DNA of 64,000 nt, taken from the NCBI RefSeq assembly GCF_029872055.1, contig NZ_JARXNQ010000005.1, positions 9,895 to 73,894 on the forward strand, in the 5' to 3' direction. This document shows, in pieces, positions 59,491 to 64,000 of this stretch. Within the stretch, counting starts at the first letter, position 1. The number at the start of each line of letters is the position of its first letter. A program made the translations under genes and the position numbers. Below the pieces are notes generated by a model that was given only the letters and a program-made list of their open reading frames with translations, did no database searches and was not told where the DNA came from. The stretch comes from Sulfurimonas sp. C5 (GTDB lineage: Bacteria > Campylobacterota > Campylobacteria > Campylobacterales > Sulfurimonadaceae).

Positions 59491-60945
59491 ATGAAACGTA
59501 TCCCCCTTTTAATCCTATTTCCTTTTTTACTTTTAAGTTCCGATGATATATCCGAAAAGATTAAAAATCTTGAAAAAGAGATCTCACAACTTAAAGCACA
59601 AGTAAAAATGCAACAAGAAGATGTTGATGAACATTTTCCAATTATAGAAAAAAATGAGAAACACTCTATTTTGGATAAACTCTCTTTATCTCCAGAAATT
59701 TTACTCAGTCTCCAAAAAATGGACTATAATTCAGGACTCATTGGTAATAATGGTGATCAAACATTAATCCATGATCCTTACAGTCCCTATAACGGTCTTC
59801 CTAGACGTGATAGATATAGCAAAAACTTTGATGCTTCCGGTTATGTAAGAATGCGTTTAAACATGCAGGGTAACTTTGATGACGTAAAATTTCACGGGCG
59901 TTTACTCTATGCGAATTCTTCGCAAAGCAATGAAAGACTCTGTATATTATCCAGAGATATTAAGTCAGCTCCAGGCGGAAGTGCTTTTGATGTAGACAGA
60001 GCCTATATTGATTATACACCAAATAGATATGATGGTGGTCGTTTTACACTAAGCTTCGGTATATTACCTACTACAGGTGGGACACCGATGCATTATGCAC
60101 AAAATAAACAGCGTTCTTCTATGTTTCCTGCACTTGTTTTTGATATGAACACATATGGATTGATAGCTACACAAAATTTATACGATACTATGTTTATAAG
60201 AGCAATTGTTGCAAAAGCATATACACTCAGTGAAAAGTTTTATCCTTATCAATGTAATCGCGAAAATATTGACAATGCAAATGTTTACGGTATTTACAGT
60301 GATGTAAGTTTCAAATTTCTAGGCAACTCATTATTATCTTTTGGAGTTAATCTCTTAGATCACTTAAAAGCCCATCCATATTTAGGCCCAGATATTGATG
60401 CTTCTTACGCACATGATCTTGGAAGTATGACAACATATGGTATAGGACTAGACATTAATAACTTTCTAGACACTTCCAGTGTTATCTTTGTCCATACTGC
60501 AGCCTCAAGCCCAAATTCAAATGGTGCACGTGATGACTATAAGATAGTTAATATTACTGAGGGTACTACAGACCATAACTATACAGGATTCACGGAAGAA
60601 GATTATGCAAGCGGCACTATGCTTGGTAAAATGGGCTATTCTTTTTACATAGGTGGAAAATACAATCCTATTCCTACTTTAGCCATAGGTGCCGAATATA
60701 ACTATGGAAGTAAATACTGGTTTGCCGCAACACAAGGTGCGGAAGATATATTTAACAAACTTGCTCTTCGCGGCCAAGCTATAGAGGTTTATTCTATTTG
60801 GAATTTTTACAAGCAACTCAATGCAAAAGCAGGTTTTCTTACGATGAAAGAGAAATATACAGGAAGCGGCTGGCACTTTGGAGAACCTCAAAAGAAAGAT
60901 GCAAGACAAAATATCTACTATCTTAATTTAGAGGCTAGATTTTAA
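59491..60945 (+). CDS. DUF3373-family outer-membrane protein
   Basis: A 484-residue protein with a signal peptide, a short coiled coil (IKNLEKEISQLKAQVKMQQE) and a long beta-strand-rich region with alternating aromatic residues, ending in LNLEARF, a typical C-terminal beta-barrel signal with terminal Phe. This matches DUF3373, a family I know mainly from Campylobacterota. A porin or adhesion role is possible; the substrate is unknown. An N-terminal coiled coil before a barrel is also seen in porin-like SlpA/OprO-type proteins. Its stop shares one base with the ATG of the GGDEF-EAL gene. Confidence 0.78.
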   Translation: MKRIPLLILFPFLLLSSDDISEKIKNLEKEISQLKAQVKMQQEDVDEHFPIIEKNEKHSILDKLSLSPEILLSLQKMDYNSGLIGNNGDQTLIHDPYSPYNGLPRRDRYSKNFDASGYVRMRLNMQGNFDDVKFHGRLLYANSSQSNERLCILSRDIKSAPGGSAFDVDRAYIDYTPNRYDGGRFTLSFGILPTTGGTPMHYAQNKQRSSMFPALVFDMNTYGLIATQNLYDTMFIRAIVAKAYTLSEKFYPYQCNRENIDNANVYGIYSDVSFKFLGNSLLSFGVNLLDHLKAHPYLGPDIDASYAHDLGSMTTYGIGLDINNFLDTSSVIFVHTAASSPNSNGARDDYKIVNITEGTTDHNYTGFTEEDYASGTMLGKMGYSFYIGGKYNPIPTLAIGAEYNYGSKYWFAATQGAEDIFNKLALRGQAIEVYSIWNFYKQLNAKAGFLTMKEKYTGSGWHFGEPQKKDARQNIYYLNLEARF

Positions 60946-62948
60946 TGAAATCAAAATCTCAGCAGTGGGTCTATTATACACTTTTTATAAGTTTTGCCCT
61001 ACTGATCTCTTCACTTGTATTTAGTTACAAAAATATTGATAGAAGCAGTGCACTTTTAAATGAACTTTCTCAAGATCAGATATCGCTAAGCCACTATGCA
61101 AATAGCTTAAATTACACAGTTAAAAAGAATCAATCTGACATTCTGCAATATCTTACGCTTCACAATAATCTAGACCTTTTAAATATGCAGGAATCGCAGA
61201 GCAAGATTCAGAGTTATATTCAAGAACTAAAAAAACTTACTAAAGACAAACCTGATTTTTCAAAAGAGCTGAACAAGACGCTAGATATTTTAGAAAAAAG
61301 AGCGATTGGGCATAAACTTGTAGAACAGTCTCTCATTACAGCCGTCCATTCTCACGATACAGAAGATATAAGAGATGCATTAATCGGCTTTGATATGATA
61401 AGTAATAAATTTTCTCATGATATCTCTATATTGATGGATCAAGTAAAAAATTCACAAAACAAACAAATTGCTGCACTAAAAGAAACAAATGAGCAAAGTT
61501 CATTAATTCTTGTTTTCTCATTTATATTAGCTACATTCTTGATCACTATTTCCATTTTAAAATTTCACTCATCAAATCTAAAAATATCAAAACAATTACA
61601 ACTTAAAGAGAAGGCGCAAAAAAGTTTAAAAGAAGCTCAAAAACAGTTACTTCTTTATAGTGAAAACTTAGAACATGAAATCGATAAAAAAACTCAAGAA
61701 CTACATAAAAAAATCTACACAAACTTTTTAAGCGCTCTGCCGAATAGAAATAGCCTCCTAGAAGATAGCAACGAGCACCAATTTCTTAAAATGGCAATTC
61801 TAGATATTGATAAATTTCAGTCGTTTAACGATGTATACGGTGAAGAGATAGGAAACATCGCTATCAAACAGACTGCACAATGGCTCAAAGATTATCTGAT
61901 GGAAACAGAATACCTTCTTTACCATTTAGGAGGCGATGAGTTTGTTGTAACATCTTCAGATAAAAAAATTAACAATGATCATTTTATTCGCTTTATTGAA
62001 ACACTTCTCAACGACTATAAAAGTACTCACTTTCTTTATGAAGATAAATCGTATCAATTTATCATGAGTTCCGGTATTACCTTTAGCGGTGAAGATAAGA
62101 TGCTTGCCTATGCCGACATGGCACTTAAAGATGCAAAAAAGAAAAATATTCCTATCTCTGTATTTGAAGATGATAAAAAACTAGAGCGTTCTCATCAAGA
62201 AGATATGGAGATTCAAAAGACGCTGCTTCATGTACTTAGAAATCAAGGACTTACATCTTATTTCCAACCTATTATCCCTATTCAATCTCCATCTAAAGAG
62301 ATAAAATACGAATCGCTTGTAAGACTTATAGATGAAGAAGGCAAAGTAACACCGCCATTTAAATTTTTAGACATAGCAAGACAAAACCGTGTATATTATA
62401 AAGTTACAAAACAGGTGCTTCATAATACACTCAATACTATTACTCAACATCAAGTCGCATGTTCATTGAATCTTTCCCTCATTGATATAAAGAATGAAAG
62501 AACGGTGAAATATCTTTATTCAGTTTTAGATGAATTTGAATACGGGGAACTCTTAACAATAGAGTTATTGGAAACAGAAGATTTTGATGATTATGAAGAA
62601 GTATATTCTTTCTGTATGAAAATCAGAAGTTATGGTATAAAAATAGCCCTGGACGATTTTGGTAGCGGTTATTCAAACTTTACCCATATTTTGCATCTTC
62701 CTGTTGATTACATCAAAATAGATTCCTCATTAATCTCAAATATAGACAGAGATATCAGTTCCCAAATCATGGTGGAGACGATAGTAAGTCTGGCAAGAAA
62801 ATTAAATGTTGAAACGATTGCAGAGTTTGTTTCTTCAGAAGATATTTTAGAGATGGTAAAAAGTCTTGGTGTAGATTATGCACAGGGCTTTCATTTAGGA
62901 AAGCCCCTACCAATTGAAGATCAGTTAAGTACTACGTCTATAAGTTGA
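60945..62948 (+). CDS. Membrane GGDEF-EAL sensor protein
   Basis: A 667-residue inner-membrane protein. Two helices (about 10-27 and 186-205) enclose a helical periplasmic sensor region of about 155 residues. A coiled coil (about 215-258) joins the GGDEF domain, whose G329-G-D-E-F333 is intact, to an EAL domain with [24 protein letters not shown] and IAEFV, which keep the catalytic ExLxR pattern. It may both make and degrade c-di-GMP. Coupling to an outer-membrane protein (one-base overlap) suggests a periplasmic signal linked to that protein. Its 3' end overlaps clpB by 28 bases. Confidence 0.9.
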   Translation: MKSKSQQWVYYTLFISFALLISSLVFSYKNIDRSSALLNELSQDQISLSHYANSLNYTVKKNQSDILQYLTLHNNLDLLNMQESQSKIQSYIQELKKLTKDKPDFSKELNKTLDILEKRAIGHKLVEQSLITAVHSHDTEDIRDALIGFDMISNKFSHDISILMDQVKNSQNKQIAALKETNEQSSLILVFSFILATFLITISILKFHSSNLKISKQLQLKEKAQKSLKEAQKQLLLYSENLEHEIDKKTQELHKKIYTNFLSALPNRNSLLEDSNEHQFLKMAILDIDKFQSFNDVYGEEIGNIAIKQTAQWLKDYLMETEYLLYHLGGDEFVVTSSDKKINNDHFIRFIETLLNDYKSTHFLYEDKSYQFIMSSGITFSGEDKMLAYADMALKDAKKKNIPISVFEDDKKLERSHQEDMEIQKTLLHVLRNQGLTSYFQPIIPIQSPSKEIKYESLVRLIDEEGKVTPPFKFLDIARQNRVYYKVTKQVLHNTLNTITQHQVACSLNLSLIDIKNERTVKYLYSVLDEFEYGELLTIELLETEDFDDYEEVYSFCMKIRSYGIKIALDDFGSGYSNFTHILHLPVDYIKIDSSLISNIDRDISSQIMVETIVSLARKLNVETIAEFVSSEDILEMVKSLGVDYAQGFHLGKPLPIEDQLSTTSIS

Positions 62949-62954
62949 TCTTTT
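62917..62954. terminator. Hairpin at the GGDEF-EAL / clpB convergent junction
   Basis: AAGATCA (62917-62923) and TGATCTT (62946-62952) are perfect arms around a 22-base loop, followed by TT. The last three bases of the left arm (TCA) are the clpB stop on the minus strand, and the first three of the right arm (TGA) are the stop of the plus gene. Confidence 0.4.
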
Positions 62955-64000
62955 ACAATAAATTCAACTTTAGAGCCCTCTTTTACTTTACCTTCTAAAA
63001 TAAGATCAGCAAGTCTGTCTTCTACAATCTCATAAAGAGCACGTTTAAGCGGTCTTGCACCATATACAGGATCAAAGCCAGCTTCTGCAATATATGCTTT
63101 TGCGTCATCACTTAGTGTAAGTTCTATATCTCTGTCTTTTACTTTAGCTTGAATTTCATTAAAGAACAGGTCAACAATACCTCTAATTTGTTCAGCACCA
63201 AGTGCATTAAAGATAACTACATCATCGAGTCTGTTTAAAAATTCAGGCTTAAATGCCATTTTTAATTCACCCATAACCATATCTTGAAGTTCAGGTGATT
63301 CAGGATTGTTAATAATCTTATCTGAAGCGATATTTGACGTCAGGATTATGATAGTATTGCTAAAATCAACCGTTACACCTTTATTATCTGTCAAACGCCC
63401 GTCATCTAAAACTTGTAAAAGCATATTAAAAACATCAGGATGAGCTTTTTCAACTTCGTCAAAAAGTACTACAGAATATGGTTTACGACGAACTGCTTCT
63501 GTTAGTTGTCCACCCTCTTCATATCCTACATATCCAGGTGCAGCACCTACTAAACGAGAGACTGCATGTTTTTCCATATATTCACTCATATCGATTCTGA
63601 TCAGTGCTTCTTCTGAGTCAAACAGGAACTTCGCTAAAGTTTTAGCTGTTTGTGTTTTACCAACACCTGTAGGTCCAAGGAATAAGAAACTTCCGATCGG
63701 AGAATTTGCAGATGAAAGCCCCGCTTTGTTTCTCTTAATAGCACGTGCAACTGCATGTGTAGCTTTTGACTGACCTACAACGTCACGGTTGAGTTCCTCT
63801 TCAACATGTAAGATCTTCTCTTGTTCTGCTTGGAGCATCTTATTTACAGGGATATGTGTCCAGCGTGATACGACTGAAGCAATAGACTCTTCATCCACCG
63901 AATTTTTGAGTAGTGTCCCTGATTCTTGCATTTGATCCCATTGTGCATTCAGAGCTTTTTCCTCTTCAATCAGTTTTGGAATTTCACCATATTCAATCTC
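62921..64000 (-). CDS. clpB: Disaggregase ClpB, C-terminal part, cut by window edge
   Basis: The C-terminal 359 residues of ClpB, the AAA+ chaperone that with DnaK dissolves aggregates. The frame runs open to 64000, so the first AAA domain and most of the coiled-coil middle domain are outside; the ATG at 63931 is internal. The visible part has [12 protein letters not shown], Walker [13 protein letters not shown], pore loop [10 protein letters not shown], Walker [16 protein letters not shown] and the C-terminal D2-small domain with [11 protein letters not shown]. Its regulation cannot be seen here. Confidence 0.96.
   Translation of the reverse strand, partial: EIEYGEIPKLIEEEKALNAQWDQMQESGTLLKNSVDEESIASVVSRWTHIPVNKMLQAEQEKILHVEEELNRDVVGQSKATHAVARAIKRNKAGLSSANSPIGSFLFLGPTGVGKTQTAKTLAKFLFDSEEALIRIDMSEYMEKHAVSRLVGAAPGYVGYEEGGQLTEAVRRKPYSVVLFDEVEKAHPDVFNMLLQVLDDGRLTDNKGVTVDFSNTIIILTSNIASDKIINNPESPELQDMVMGELKMAFKPEFLNRLDDVVIFNALGAEQIRGIVDLFFNEIQAKVKDRDIELTLSDDAKAYIAEAGFDPVYGARPLKRALYEIVEDRLADLILEGKVKEGSKVEFIVKDQLIDVVLN

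Overview
The window is chromosomal DNA from a Campylobacterota (Epsilonproteobacteria) bacterium, most probably a Sulfurimonas-like sulfur or nitrate respirer. The case rests on AT-rich composition, dense coding, a lysA / HAD / pheA / hisC / fliF / fliG / fliH / dxs gene order that I recall from Campylobacter jejuni, an rpmH-rnpA-yidD-yidC-jag-mnmE-ruvX block, a dimeric all-alpha dUTPase, a DUF3373 outer-membrane protein and a periplasmic molybdoenzyme of the polysulfide/thiosulfate reductase group. The genus is inferred, not proven. I saw no tRNA, rRNA, CRISPR array, insertion sequence or prophage.

Layout: 1-4.2 kb holds the end of lepA, a ComF-like protein, and a thioredoxin-fold protein paired with an RND/MMPL exporter. 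4.2-10.2 kb holds an AsmA-like protein facing grpE-dnaK, whose promoter region carries two HspR-type (HAIR-like) operators, then a hidden small membrane ORF, an SprA-related metalloprotein and an RcnB-like secreted protein. 10.2-21 kb is a redox region: DUF4395, NosL-like lipoprotein, a divergent thioredoxin-like protein, a three-subunit molybdoenzyme in the order B-C-A, moeA for its cofactor, then hisD, another thioredoxin-like protein and aroK. 21-26.1 kb is a plus-strand operon: ctpA, purC, purS, purQ, a BatD/SH3-like protein, plsC and a fluoride channel.

26.1-32.3 kb holds an orphan ABC ATPase, dut, a 57-residue Cys protein and an ovothiol operon (ovoA, ovoB-type lyase, a 72-residue unknown, a PNPOx-like protein), divergent from pgeF. 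32.3-50 kb is almost entirely minus-strand housekeeping: dxs, fliHGF, hisC, pheA, HAD, lysA, an LptF/G permease, pth, rplY, pilT, tal, pabB, pyrB, bioD, ilvC. 50-54 kb holds an unknown protein with a NYN-like nuclease and a FIST-GGDEF-EAL protein. 54-59 kb is the ruvX-to-rpmH block, where rnpA has no ATG, GTG or TTG start. 59.2-63 kb is a small exported protein, a DUF3373 outer-membrane protein and a GGDEF-EAL sensor in one operon, then the 3' part of clpB.

Recurring architecture: several genes have a -10 box 6-7 bases before the start codon and no ribosome binding site (leaderless candidates). Three divergent gene pairs start from palindromic -10 sequences. At most convergent junctions the two stop codons sit inside or beside a hairpin.
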